The notes below the pieces were generated by a model, which saw nothing but the letters and a program-made list of their open reading frames with translations, was not told the origin of the DNA and made no database searches. DNA of 64,000 nt from an uncultured Porphyromonadaceae bacterium (GTDB lineage Bacteria; Bacteroidota; Bacteroidia; Bacteroidales; Muribaculaceae), in NCBI GenBank assembly GCA_947427285.1, contig CANEHE010000004.1, forward strand, positions 60,575 through 124,574, in the 5' to 3' direction. The position numbers and the translations under genes were made by a program. Shown piece after piece: positions 34,949 through 43,202 of the stretch (position 1 is its first letter; each line of letters begins with the position of its first letter).

Positions 34949-35259
34949 AGAGGTTGTTTAATAATCATTGTTAAACGCAGAGTGGTGTATTTTTTGTTAA
35001 GGCGCACTTTACGAGGAGGGAGCATATCGGGATATGTGACCGAGGAGTAAATGCGGATTAACGGAAAAGACACCATTCAGATGAAAACATTAAATTCTTT
35101 TAAAGAGGCTTTACAGGAATGCCTGCCGTTATTCCGGAATCTTTGCGCGTCTTTATCCCTTTGGCTCAGTCTCATAGCCCGCTATGTTCCTTCGCCGCAG
35201 GAATAAATCCATCACAAATCTTCCGGCTCTGCGTTAACAAGCATTTTTAAACAACCTCT
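34949..35259. mobile_element. MITE-like element, 311 bp, with 33-34 bp terminal inverted repeats
   Basis: Left end 34949-34982 and right end 35227-35259 are imperfect inverted repeats. Both begin AGAGGTTGTTTAA and end AACGCAGAG on their own strand. The inside has a second inverted pair (TGGTGT at about 34983 / ACACCA at about 35075) with further imperfect pairing, and no transposase. The right terminal repeat supplies the last residues and stop codon of the M56 peptidase gene (35234), so insertion has rewritten that C-terminus. A target duplication is not clear. Non-autonomous IS derivative is the likeliest reading. Confidence 0.65.
35081..35206 (+). CDS. Possible 41-residue ORF inside the MITE-like element
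   Basis: An ATG at 35081 opens a frame of 41 codons (begins MKTLNSFKEALQECLPLF, ends ARYVPSPQE) to a TAA at 35204. It contains a hydrophobic stretch (about 22-33) that could insert in a membrane. It has no recognisable family, is too short to judge by codon use, and sits in a structured mobile element, so it may be chance. Confidence 0.2.
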   Translation: MKTLNSFKEALQECLPLFRNLCASLSLWLSLIARYVPSPQE

Positions 35260-36811
35260 TAAACTTTACCGGAATAGTATATGTGGTCAGACCGCTCCCT
35301 TTAGGCAGAGGCTCCCAGTCGTTGAGAGTCTTTGTGGCCCGCAGAGCCTCGGCATCGAGAAGTTCGTTGCCACTGCTTTTTGCAATCGATGTATTCTGCA
35401 CCTTTCCGTTTTCATTAATCTCAATCTTTACTACGGCTATCCCTTCGATACCAGCTTCCTGAGCCTCTTTCGGATACCGCAGAGTGGAATATAGGGCTTT
35501 ATGCAGGGCCTCAGGTCCGCCCTTGTATTCAGCAAGCACAAAATCTTTCGCCTTCTCTTTTATCGCCTTGCCTTCCGGAGTGTTGACGGTTGTCACATTG
35601 ATTGCAAACGTCCCGTCCGGCATCTTCTTTACCTCCATCTTTGCGATAGACGCCGGATCAAGTTCCTTGATGGATTTCATGTCGGTCTTCTTGCCGTCGA
35701 CATAGATTGCAGGCGGAGTATCTGTCTTGGCGGTCTCTGAAGTGCCGGTCCATAACTCTCCGGCGGTTCCTCCCAGACTCTCCTCCTGTTTCTTCTCTTT
35801 TCTTTCGGATGCCGGGGCTTCCGTCCCCGCCACTGGGAGATCCGCGAAATTTTCACTAACTTTGTCGTCCGAAACGGATGCAATAGCTGATTCACGCGGA
35901 TTCAGACTGTCGATCCATCCGCTCACCTGCGGCATTGCCGCAAAGGCCACTCCCGCAGCAAGCGCGGGAAGCATGGCGGCCGCTCCGAGGCGACGCCATC
36001 TGCTCTGATTCTGATTTTTCATCATGGTTAAACGTTTTTTGAGTTGACTGTGATTGAGGCTGTCGGCAAACAATTGAAGCGGCTTGCCGACGGCCTTTTC
36101 TATTAACATGCATGCATACTCTTTTCTCGATGCACCCCGGCGGAGTACGTCTCTGTCGGCAGTGTATTCATGGGCATCGCGCAGATATTCCAGCAGAAGC
36201 CACGCCGCAGGGTTATACCAGTTGACAGCTACTGTAAATTGCCCTATCAGGAGATCTACCCAATGCAGACGCCTGAGGTGGGCTGCCTCATGGGCAAGAA
36301 TCATTTTGCCATAGTGGAGCAGGTCATCCTCCGGACATACTATCCACCGCCCCCAGCTGTAGACCAGACGGCTTCCTGGTGCCGTGACCGCGATGATATA
36401 TGGTCCCAGTCTGCGTTTGCGGCTGAAAGCAATTCCCCGCACCACCCGCCACCATCCGGGGAGAGAGATAGCCAAAGTAAGAAATGCACCTGCCGCAATG
36501 ACATAGACCAACGAGTATCTCCAGTCGAAACCTCCGTAAGCAGATGCCGCGTTTTCGGATGAAGCGATGACTATAGGAAGGCCTATTTCTATCGCGCCAC
36601 CGGTCCCCTCACCGCCAGAGCGCATCCCGGCATACAATGCCAGCCATAACGGCGCGGCCAGCGACACTACCATGATTCCGACTATGACTCCCCGCTGCAG
36701 TCCAGGACTACGTATAGGTCTCACCGCAATCAGATAGACCGCCGTCAGAACGGTCATCAATATCGCCACCTCAATCGAATAGACGGCTATGTATCCGCAA
36801 ATCTCTTTCAT
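35234..36811 (-). CDS. M56 (BlaR1/MecR1-like) membrane metallopeptidase with TonB C-terminal domain
   Basis: The 525-residue protein has four N-terminal membrane helices (about 8-28, 39-59, 98-118 and, after the protease region, 275-292), a zinc-protease motif HEAAH (about residues 172-176) with a downstream Glu in HEYTAD (about 215), and a periplasmic C-terminal TonB-like domain (about 430-518; LRYPKEAQEAGIEGIAVVKIEINENGKV) after a charged linker. This is the BlaR1-type sensor-protease layout in Bacteroidetes. It overlaps blaI by 4 bp. The final residues RLFKNAC are encoded by the inverted repeat of a MITE-like element. The inducing signal is unknown. Confidence 0.85.
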   Translation of the reverse strand: MKEICGYIAVYSIEVAILMTVLTAVYLIAVRPIRSPGLQRGVIVGIMVVSLAAPLWLALYAGMRSGGEGTGGAIEIGLPIVIASSENAASAYGGFDWRYSLVYVIAAGAFLTLAISLPGWWRVVRGIAFSRKRRLGPYIIAVTAPGSRLVYSWGRWIVCPEDDLLHYGKMILAHEAAHLRRLHWVDLLIGQFTVAVNWYNPAAWLLLEYLRDAHEYTADRDVLRRGASRKEYACMLIEKAVGKPLQLFADSLNHSQLKKRLTMMKNQNQSRWRRLGAAAMLPALAAGVAFAAMPQVSGWIDSLNPRESAIASVSDDKVSENFADLPVAGTEAPASERKEKKQEESLGGTAGELWTGTSETAKTDTPPAIYVDGKKTDMKSIKELDPASIAKMEVKKMPDGTFAINVTTVNTPEGKAIKEKAKDFVLAEYKGGPEALHKALYSTLRYPKEAQEAGIEGIAVVKIEINENGKVQNTSIAKSSGNELLDAEALRATKTLNDWEPLPKGSGLTTYTIPVKFKRLFKNAC

Positions 36812-37209
36812 AGTGAAGTCGGGTTTAGAAACTGTTTAAAATGGCTGTCAGTATCGCTTTCTTCCAGTTCAGCCAGAAGCTGGCGAAGCTCCTCCGGCGA
36901 GACGACCTCCTCCTTTACGAGAGCCGACACCATTTTGAGTCCCGACCCTCCGAAAAGGCGGCTGAGAAGTCCCGGCAGAGTCTCGCGCCGGTATTGCTCG
37001 GCGGAAACCGTCGGAATGTAACGAAATGAATTTCCGACCCGTTCATGTGTCAGCATTCCCTTGACCTCCAGTCCCCGCACGAATGTGGAGACAGTATTGA
37101 AATGAGGCTGCGGCTCCGGATAGAGATCAAGCATCTCACGGACAAACATCGGCCCGTGGCTCCACAGCATACCCATTATCTCCTCCTCTTTGTCTGAAAG
37201 TCTTTTCAT
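36808..37209 (-). CDS. BlaI/MecI family transcriptional repressor
   Basis: A winged-helix repressor of 133 residues that pairs with an M56 sensor. The start at 37209 (MKRLSDKEEEIMGMLWSHGPMFVREML) is the usual family N-terminus; the in-frame start at 37245 would add 12 residues. Recognition region HFNTVSTFVRGLEVKGMLTHERVGNSFRYIP and C-terminal dimerisation helices (RLFGGSGLKMVSALVKEEVVSPEELRQLLAEL) are present. It probably represses its own operon through two palindromes in the promoter and is released when the M56 protease cuts it. Next gene overlaps by 4 bp. Confidence 0.9.
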   Translation of the reverse strand: MKRLSDKEEEIMGMLWSHGPMFVREMLDLYPEPQPHFNTVSTFVRGLEVKGMLTHERVGNSFRYIPTVSAEQYRRETLPGLLSRLFGGSGLKMVSALVKEEVVSPEELRQLLAELEESDTDSHFKQFLNPTSL

Positions 37210-37266
37210 TGGTTTTGGAAGTTTACCTCTTATCTCTTGAACCATGCTGGTTCCAACGTATGCCGC

Positions 37267-37312
37267 AAAGGTATAACTAAAATCTTAGTTATACAAACTA
37301 ATTTCTTAGTTT
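37267..37312 (-). promoter_or_regulatory. blaI operon promoter with two palindromic operators
   Basis: On the minus strand TTTG (37298-37295), 20 nt, TACCTTTG (37274-37267). Two dyads with the same ACTA-6 nt-TAGT core occupy it: 37272-37293 (arms TATAACTA / TAGTTATA) between the boxes and 37295-37312 (AAACTA / TAGTTT) at -33. Their centres are 21 bp apart, two helix turns, ideal for paired BlaI dimers. Confidence 0.75.
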
Positions 37313-37397
37313 AACATCTATTTGCAACTCTATCGCATTATAAGAATGTAATTTTAGTCACCACTTGCTAACCTTGATAGTCACCTTCAGGAGTATC

Positions 37398-37480
37398 TTT
37401 CCCGGATTTCGGGAAACTTTCTTCAATTTTGTCCCAAAATCCGGGAAACTTTTTGTAACTTTGTCCCAAAATCCGGGAAA
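37398..37480 (+). promoter_or_regulatory. Promoter with repeated operators for the AAA-DUF4143 gene
   Basis: Three related sites: a palindrome TTTCCCGGATTTCGGGAAA (37398-37416) and two identical 21-nt direct copies beginning TTTGTCCC and ending CCGGGAAA (37428-37448 and 37460-37480), 32 bp apart. The second copy overlaps the -7 box TAACTTTG (37456-37463). The spacing of three helix turns and overlap with the promoter suggest repressor binding. Confidence 0.6.
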
Positions 37481-37481
37481 G

Positions 37482-38780
37482 ATGAACAAAGAATACATAA
37501 AGACCCAAATATTCATGCGGCAACAAGAGTTTCCCACACCACTTATTGTACGTGACAAACCATTGCCTACAGGAATAAAGAAAATAATCACCGTACCGGG
37601 AGTAAGACGCTGCGGCAAGAGCAGTAAAATGGAAGCGGTGGCCAATAAGCTCCTTGCCGACGGACTCGACAGAAGAAAAATCCTTTGGGTGAGCTTTGAT
37701 GATGAAAGGCTATCCCGCATGAACGCGGAGGACTTCAACGACATCATAGAAGCCTATTGTGAAATGTATCCTGAAATTGACTTCAGTGAAGTAGTGGCAT
37801 TCTTCGATGAAATACAACTCGTTGAAAACTGGGAATACTTCGTGCTGCGTTTCTATAAACACTATACCAAAAACATATACATCAGCGGAAGCAACGCCAC
37901 CATGCTCAGCACAGAACTCCAATCGGCACTGCGCGGATGGCCATTGGAAGAGGAGACGTTTCCACTTTCTTTTCATGAGTATTGCATCTTCAAGGGCATC
38001 AATACAGAAAGCTACGACGAAAGGGAGCGGGCCAAAGTGCGTACGGCCTTCCGTGACTACAACAATCAAGGTGGTTTTCCTGAAGTTGTCCTCACCGACA
38101 ACCCAATGCTCAGGACAAGAATCCTACAGGGATATTTCGATACGATGCTTTTCAAAGATCTTATCGAGCATTATCAGCTGACCAACATAGAAGTGGTGAA
38201 GTATTTTCTAAAAAGGATCATGGCAAACATAACAAAGCCGACATCAATCCGGAATATAACCAACGACATACGATCTCGCGGGCTTAAAACAGGCAAGGAT
38301 GATCCCTATCGATGGGCGGAATATGCCACACAGATATTTATGTTCATCAAAGTACTGAATTACAGTCAGTCGCTTGGCAAAACCGAAAATTCATTGCCAA
38401 AATACTACTGTATCGACAACGGACTGCGCGACGCTGTGCTTCTGCCGCAGAGCAACGATGACGGAAAGAAACTTGAAAATACTGTATTACTTCATCTTTA
38501 TAGAGAAAGGACTCCTGTAGACCGGATTTTTTATTATCAAGGCCAACGTGAGTGTGATTTCATAGTGCAACGGGCAATGGAGGTGTATGCGGCCATACAG
38601 GTTTGCTGGGATTTGTCAGACTCCTCCACACGCGACAGAGAGATGGCGGGACTTTTGGAAGCATCGAAGGTGACAGGGTGTGGAAATCTATACATCATTA
38701 CTTTCGACCACGAGGAAGAGTTGGAGGTCGACAGCAAAGTCATCCACATAGTCCCCGCATGGAAATGGCTTCTCAGCTGA
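37482..38780 (+). CDS. AAA ATPase with C-terminal DUF4143 nuclease-like domain
   Basis: The start is placed at 37482 (MNKEYIKTQIFMRQQEF); the long in-frame extension from 37365 runs through the operator repeats and is not protein-like. The 432-residue protein has an AAA_14 domain (about 20-200) with Walker A GVRRCGKSS and Walker B VVAFFDEIQ, then a DUF4143 region (about 215-400) with YFLKRIMANITKPTSIRNI, YCIDNGLR and ECDFIVQ (a PD-(D/E)XK-like ending). This family is very common and variable in Bacteroidetes genomes, with unknown function; a link to defence is only speculative. It stands alone. Confidence 0.85.
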   Translation: MNKEYIKTQIFMRQQEFPTPLIVRDKPLPTGIKKIITVPGVRRCGKSSKMEAVANKLLADGLDRRKILWVSFDDERLSRMNAEDFNDIIEAYCEMYPEIDFSEVVAFFDEIQLVENWEYFVLRFYKHYTKNIYISGSNATMLSTELQSALRGWPLEEETFPLSFHEYCIFKGINTESYDERERAKVRTAFRDYNNQGGFPEVVLTDNPMLRTRILQGYFDTMLFKDLIEHYQLTNIEVVKYFLKRIMANITKPTSIRNITNDIRSRGLKTGKDDPYRWAEYATQIFMFIKVLNYSQSLGKTENSLPKYYCIDNGLRDAVLLPQSNDDGKKLENTVLLHLYRERTPVDRIFYYQGQRECDFIVQRAMEVYAAIQVCWDLSDSSTRDREMAGLLEASKVTGCGNLYIITFDHEEELEVDSKVIHIVPAWKWLLS

Positions 38781-38868
38781 CAAAACCAAGAAAGTAATTT
38801 TCCATCATAGTTCCTGTTTTATTTGCGATCCCCGACGCCTGCATCAGTTATCCGGCAACAGGGGGTGC

Positions 38869-39312
38869 TTACTCGCCGTCGGGGTTGATGTAGGTGTCGG
38901 CACGCATTTCGCGATATTCCTCCCAATCAGGATCTTCCGTGGCTGAAATCTGCAAAGGCATTTCCGGGAGGTCGGCAAGGGCCTCATTGAAAACGTAAGA
39001 GAATACTTTAAGGTTGAGGCAGTAGAATATCCAGTCGCGGCGACCGTCACCGGTATAGATGCCGGTAAGTATCGCCGACTTACTTTTGTCGAAAGCCGTA
39101 CGGAGCGCGTCGGTTGCCTGCTCCATAAGACGTGAGTCCTGATCAGAAGGCATACCCGAAGCCTCAGGCTCATAATCCCAGCTCACATCAAGGCGGTAAA
39201 TGTATTTGCCCGAGATCCGGACCTTTTCAAGATCGTCACGTCCTGTTATAATTATGGTCTTGCCTGATTCGCTCTCAGCCGGTGAAGTCCACCACTTGTC
39301 CGGAAATTTCAT
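38869..39312 (-). CDS. DUF695 family protein
   Basis: The 147-residue cytosolic protein matches DUF695 (DKWWTSPAESESGKTIIITGRDD at the start, YRLDVSWDYEPEASGMP and AILTGIYTGDGRRDWIFYC in the centre), a family of unknown function. It is full length for a single-domain member. It lies 45 nt after the Smr gene with a hairpin between, as the last gene of the sufB-phoH-Smr stretch. Confidence 0.8.
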   Translation of the reverse strand: MKFPDKWWTSPAESESGKTIIITGRDDLEKVRISGKYIYRLDVSWDYEPEASGMPSDQDSRLMEQATDALRTAFDKSKSAILTGIYTGDGRRDWIFYCLNLKVFSYVFNEALADLPEMPLQISATEDPDWEEYREMRADTYINPDGE

Positions 39313-39346
39313 ATTGATCTACTTTATACTCCGTACTTCCTACTTT

Positions 39347-39372
39347 GTCACAGTCCATCAATGGACTGTGAC
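39347..39372. repeat. Inverted repeat over the stop codon of the Smr gene
   Basis: GTCACAGTCCAT (39347-39358) and ATGGACTGTGAC (39361-39372) form a 12-bp arm dyad straddling the TGA stop at 39358-39360. No T-tract follows on either strand, so it may be a processing or pausing hairpin rather than a terminator. Confidence 0.5.
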
Positions 39373-40518
39373 AAGCGTTGCCCCGAATCCATATTCTTGA
39401 AAAGAAGCATCTTGAAGATCGGCCTTAGGATATTGCTTTCTTATAAGTTTCCACACAGCGTCGCGGAGCACACCCTCCCCTTTGCCATGGATAAAGATTA
39501 TCTTCTGTCCGATGCGGCGGCTGTGGGCTTTCATCGTCTTTTCAACGGTGTCGAGTTGCAGACGCAACATGGCGGCATTGTCAAGGCCTGCCACACTGTC
39601 TACAAGTTCGCCGATATGGAGATCCACTTCGACCGGAGGCAGAAGTTTATGTGGATTGGATGCGGGATCCGCAGGTTTCTTTTTGTCGCGGCCGCTGTCA
39701 GTACGATATTTTTTCGACAGTTCGGCAAGTTCGGCCTTGTCCGATGGTTTGCGGGCACCGATGGACTCACGCATTCTGCCTGCGTCCACTTCAGCAGTCT
39801 TCACCGGCAGATCATCTGTCACAAGAGGAAATTCAAGCACGGGAGTGTCGAAATACGCTCCGGGGCGGAAACAATGCAACTTATGAAACTTGGTGAGATC
39901 CAGTTTCCTCACCGCGCTTACCGGAGCCTTGAGTGTGAACGGCTTGCCGTTCTTGGACGCAATGGCCTGAATTGCCACGCGCTCAATCGTGCCAAGTGTC
40001 TCGTGAGTGTATTGCGCGAGATCGATCAGTTCCTGCGGCTCCACATCGCCCGAATAAGCCACTGTCCAGCCACGTTCGTCGGAAGCGCGGCGAAGGAATG
40101 TGAACGTCAGGCGATAATTGCTGTCATTGACCAGCACCGCATTGAAAGAGGTTGAGGAAAGTTTTTTCGCATCGGCAGGTTCGAAAGCAAGCGTCAGGTT
40201 CAGTTTCTCCCCGCGCTCAGTCTCCTCGATCGGTGGCAACGGTTTCTCCTGAGGTCTCACACTCTCTACTCCGTACTCTGTACTCTGTACTTCCCCACAA
40301 TCCTTCCCCTTGTCGAACGCCTCCTGATCGAACATCAGCTTCGCACCCTTTATTCCTCCAGGCTCATGGCCGGCGGGAACCACCACGACAAGCTCCTTGA
40401 GAAGCACCGGTGTCTCAAAACCGTTGTCGTCCACGTATGCGATCTTACCGTCTATCCTTGTTATCACACCGCCTCCTATATCATTGAGGTAGCGCACTCT
40501 GTCTCCTATATTAGCCAT
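39358..40518 (-). CDS. DUF2027 and Smr domain protein (MutS2-like C-terminal domain)
   Basis: This 386-residue protein has an N-terminal DUF2027 region (about 1-240; GDRVRYLNDIGGGVITRIDGKIAYVDDNGFETPVLLKELVVVV) and a C-terminal Smr domain (about 300-386) with VDLHIGELVDSVAG, IIFIHGKGEGVLRDAVWKLI and a final EYGFGATLVTV. Smr domains nick or bind nucleic acid; the HGKGEG pattern is present. The fusion is typical of Bacteroidetes. A low-complexity repeated tract (ctctgtactctgtactt, about 40262-40292) encodes the linker near residues 76-86 (QSTEYGVESVR). It lies 3 nt after phoH. Confidence 0.85.
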   Translation of the reverse strand: MANIGDRVRYLNDIGGGVITRIDGKIAYVDDNGFETPVLLKELVVVVPAGHEPGGIKGAKLMFDQEAFDKGKDCGEVQSTEYGVESVRPQEKPLPPIEETERGEKLNLTLAFEPADAKKLSSTSFNAVLVNDSNYRLTFTFLRRASDERGWTVAYSGDVEPQELIDLAQYTHETLGTIERVAIQAIASKNGKPFTLKAPVSAVRKLDLTKFHKLHCFRPGAYFDTPVLEFPLVTDDLPVKTAEVDAGRMRESIGARKPSDKAELAELSKKYRTDSGRDKKKPADPASNPHKLLPPVEVDLHIGELVDSVAGLDNAAMLRLQLDTVEKTMKAHSRRIGQKIIFIHGKGEGVLRDAVWKLIRKQYPKADLQDASFQEYGFGATLVTVH

Positions 40519-40521
40519 TTT

Positions 40522-41502
40522 TCAGTTGTCGTTTGCAGGCAGACCATCCTCAAATTCCTCGTCCGCTTTCTGTTCGCGCGCCTCGTATGCATCCACTATG
40601 CGCTGCACCAACGGATGACGCACAATATCTTTCTTCACATATTCGATGATCCCGATACCTTTCACTCCGCGCAGTATACGCAGAGCCTGAAGAAGACCGC
40701 TCTGCACACTCCGGGGGAGATCGATCTGCGTGGCGTCGCCGGTGACAATCATCTTGGCATTCATACCTAACCGCGTCAGAAACATCTTCATCTGATGTTT
40801 GGTGGTGTTCTGGGCCTCGTCGAGGATAATCACTGCATCGTTGAGCGTACGTCCCCGCATGAAAGCCAACGGCGCGATCTGGATAGTGTCGCTCTCCATG
40901 TATTCCTTGAGCTTCACAGCAGGGAGCATATCCTCAAGCGCATCGTAAAGCGGGCGCAGATATGGATCGATCTTGTCTTTCATATCGCCCGGGAGAAAGC
41001 CGAGCTTCTCGCCTGCCTCAACAGCCGGACGCGACAGAATGAGGCGTTTGCAAGCCTTGTTCTTCAACGCCGCCACAGCCAATGCGATGGCGATATAGGT
41101 CTTTCCCGTACCGGCCGGACCAAGCGCGAAAGTGAGGTCGTTTTCCGCAAACGAGCGTACCATCTTCTGCTGGTTGGCATTGCGCGGAGCAATCGGGCGG
41201 CCGTTCTGACCGAATATTATCACACCGTCGCTGCTGACAGACCGGGGAGGCTCACCCTTGATGATATCGATTATGACATCTTCGGTGATTTTGTTGTATT
41301 TCACCGCGTAGGCCTCTATCTCCTTTACCTTACGCTCAAATTCGGCCGTCTCCGAATCCTCTCCGATAACCTTTATGACGTTGCCACGGGCAGCCATCCG
41401 CAGCTTGGGAAAAAGGTTGCGTATAAGGTTTATGTTTGTGTTGTTGACGCCGTAGAATGTCTGCGGGTCCACGCCGTCTATTATCACTATCCTCTCTATC
41501 AA
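40522..41502 (-). CDS. phoH: PhoH family ATPase
   Basis: The 326-residue cytosolic NTPase has an N-terminal KH-like stretch (about 20-75), Walker A LGPAGTGKTYIA (about residues 133-144) and Walker B VIILDEAQNTT (about 222), and ends with RGVKGIGIIEYVKKDIVRHPLVQRIVDAYEA, the PhoH C-terminal signature. PhoH proteins are linked to RNA metabolism and stress. It lies 29 nt after sufB and 3 nt before the DUF2027-Smr gene, and is probably in the same transcript. Confidence 0.92.
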   Translation of the reverse strand: MIERIVIIDGVDPQTFYGVNNTNINLIRNLFPKLRMAARGNVIKVIGEDSETAEFERKVKEIEAYAVKYNKITEDVIIDIIKGEPPRSVSSDGVIIFGQNGRPIAPRNANQQKMVRSFAENDLTFALGPAGTGKTYIAIALAVAALKNKACKRLILSRPAVEAGEKLGFLPGDMKDKIDPYLRPLYDALEDMLPAVKLKEYMESDTIQIAPLAFMRGRTLNDAVIILDEAQNTTKHQMKMFLTRLGMNAKMIVTGDATQIDLPRSVQSGLLQALRILRGVKGIGIIEYVKKDIVRHPLVQRIVDAYEAREQKADEEFEDGLPANDN

Positions 41503-41531
41503 TTCTTTATATCTATCCTAAAAGATTTGTT

Positions 41532-43043
41532 TTATCCGACGGAGCCTTCAAGGGTGATCTGGAGGAGCTTCTGGGCCTCGACAGCAAACTCCATCGGAAG
41601 TTTGTTCATCACCTCCTTAGCGTATCCGTTGACAATAAGAGCCACAGCCTCCTCGGTCGGGATGCCGCGCTGACGGCAATAGAAGAGCTGCTCCTCGTTG
41701 ATTTTCGATGTTGTGGCCTCATGCTCCACGGTCGAGGTGGAATTGTGCACATCTATATAAGGGAACGTGTGCGCGCCGCATTTGTCGCCCATCAGGAGCG
41801 AATCGCACTGCGTATAGTTGCGGCATCCGTCAGCCTTGGCGGCCACGCGCACCAGACCCCGGTAACTGTTCTGCGAATGTCCGGCTGAGATACCCTTGCT
41901 GACAATCGTCGAGCGGGAATTGCGTCCGATATGGATCATCTTGGTTCCGGTGTCGGCTTCCTGATAGTTGTTGGTGACAGCCACGGAATAGAACTCTCCT
42001 ACCGACTCATCACCACGCAGTATGCACGACGGGTATTTCCACGTGATTGCAGAACCGGTCTCCACCTGAGTCCAGGATATTTTGGAACGGTGTCCGCGAC
42101 ACAGACCACGTTTGGTGACGAAGTTGTATATACCTCCTTTACCCTCCTTGTCGCCCGCATACCAGTTCTGGACTGTGGAATACTTCACCTCTCCACGCTC
42201 CTCGGCGATGATCTCCACAATGGCGGCATGAAGCTGGTATTCGTCGCGCATAGGGGCTGTGCATCCCTCAAGATAGCTCACGTAGGCGTCATCATCGGCC
42301 ACTATGAGCGTGCGTTCGAACTGACCCGTACCGGCGGCATTGATGCGGAAATATGTACTCAGTTCCATGGGGCAACGCACCCCTTTGGGGATGTAGACAA
42401 ACGATCCGTCGGAAAAGACCGCCGAATTGAGGGCAGCGAAAAAGTTGTCGCGGTAGCTGACCACCGTCCCGAGATATTTTTTCACAAGGTCGGGATAGTC
42501 TTTCACTGCCTCTGAGAACGAACAGAAAATCACGCCGAGTTCAGCGAGCTTCTCGCGATGGGTGGTCTTCACGCTCACGGAGTCCATCACCGCATCTACA
42601 GCCACACCGGCAAGATGTTTCTGCTCCTCAAGCGATATTCCGAGCTTATTGAAAGTCTTTATCAATTCCGGGTCAACCTCGTCCATGCTCTTCTTGAGCT
42701 CTTTCTTCTTTGGAGCGGCATAATAGCTTATTGCCTGGAAATCAATCACCGGTATATGCAGGTGCGCCCAACGCGGCATCGGCAGCGTGAGCCAGTGCCT
42801 GTAAGCCTCAAGGCGGAAATCGAGAAGCCACTGCGGTTCCCCTTTCACCTCCGATATATATCGTATCACATCCTCATTGAGTCCCGGAGCCACTTTATCG
42901 GTATCGATATCGCTCACAAACCCGTATTTATATTCCGAGCCTGTGGCCTCCCGGATGACATCACCGGAATTGCCGCGTCCCTCCCGGACAGAATCGCCGG
43001 GAACTCCCGATGCCTCGGAAGCCTGTATATTTTCGTTGTCCAC
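41532..43043 (-). CDS. sufB: Fe-S cluster assembly protein SufB
   Basis: SufB is the scaffold of the SufBCD complex that builds iron-sulfur clusters. The long ORF from 43079 begins with a TTG inside the -7 box, so the GTG at 43043 is the more likely start, giving 503 residues. Family features include [47 protein letters not shown] core, [38 protein letters not shown] and RGI..EEA. It has a consensus promoter and is followed by phoH, with no sufC, sufD or sufS in this window. Confidence 0.9.
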   Translation of the reverse strand: MDNENIQASEASGVPGDSVREGRGNSGDVIREATGSEYKYGFVSDIDTDKVAPGLNEDVIRYISEVKGEPQWLLDFRLEAYRHWLTLPMPRWAHLHIPVIDFQAISYYAAPKKKELKKSMDEVDPELIKTFNKLGISLEEQKHLAGVAVDAVMDSVSVKTTHREKLAELGVIFCSFSEAVKDYPDLVKKYLGTVVSYRDNFFAALNSAVFSDGSFVYIPKGVRCPMELSTYFRINAAGTGQFERTLIVADDDAYVSYLEGCTAPMRDEYQLHAAIVEIIAEERGEVKYSTVQNWYAGDKEGKGGIYNFVTKRGLCRGHRSKISWTQVETGSAITWKYPSCILRGDESVGEFYSVAVTNNYQEADTGTKMIHIGRNSRSTIVSKGISAGHSQNSYRGLVRVAAKADGCRNYTQCDSLLMGDKCGAHTFPYIDVHNSTSTVEHEATTSKINEEQLFYCRQRGIPTEEAVALIVNGYAKEVMNKLPMEFAVEAQKLLQITLEGSVG

Positions 43044-43076
43044 GTCCGTGTTCTGTTGGTACTTGTAATTACAACG

Positions 43077-43108
43077 CAAAATTACATAAAAAGGCTCAAC
43101 CGTCCAAA
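43077..43108 (-). promoter_or_regulatory. Promoter of sufB
   Basis: On the minus strand TTTG (43108-43105), 20 nt, TAATTTTG (43084-43077): an exact consensus. Transcription would start near 43070, so the TTG at 43079 cannot be the start codon and the GTG at 43043 is favoured. Confidence 0.75.
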
Positions 43109-43141
43109 CCTTAAAACATTGGACACACAGCCCTGAATACA

Positions 43142-43177
43142 GTACGCGGCTCCCGGGATAATCCAGAGGCCGCGTAC
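43142..43177. terminator. Terminator hairpin downstream of the Sus locus
   Basis: GTACGCGGC (43142-43150) pairs perfectly with GCCGCGTAC (43169-43177), 25 nt past the stop of the SusF-like gene. It probably ends the Sus operon. Confidence 0.6.
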
Positions 43178-43202
43178 CTGATATGTCGGAAGAAACAATC
43201 TC

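Noticed and set aside
35081..35206. 41-codon frame as a secure small gene
   Set aside because: It is kept only as a low-confidence candidate because it lies in a structured mobile element and shows no family.
37365..37481. Longer N-terminus of the AAA-DUF4143 protein
   Set aside because: The extension is translated operator repeats; the ATG at 37482 gives the usual family N-terminus.
43044..43079. TTG start for SufB
   Set aside because: The TTG is inside the -7 box of an exact consensus promoter.
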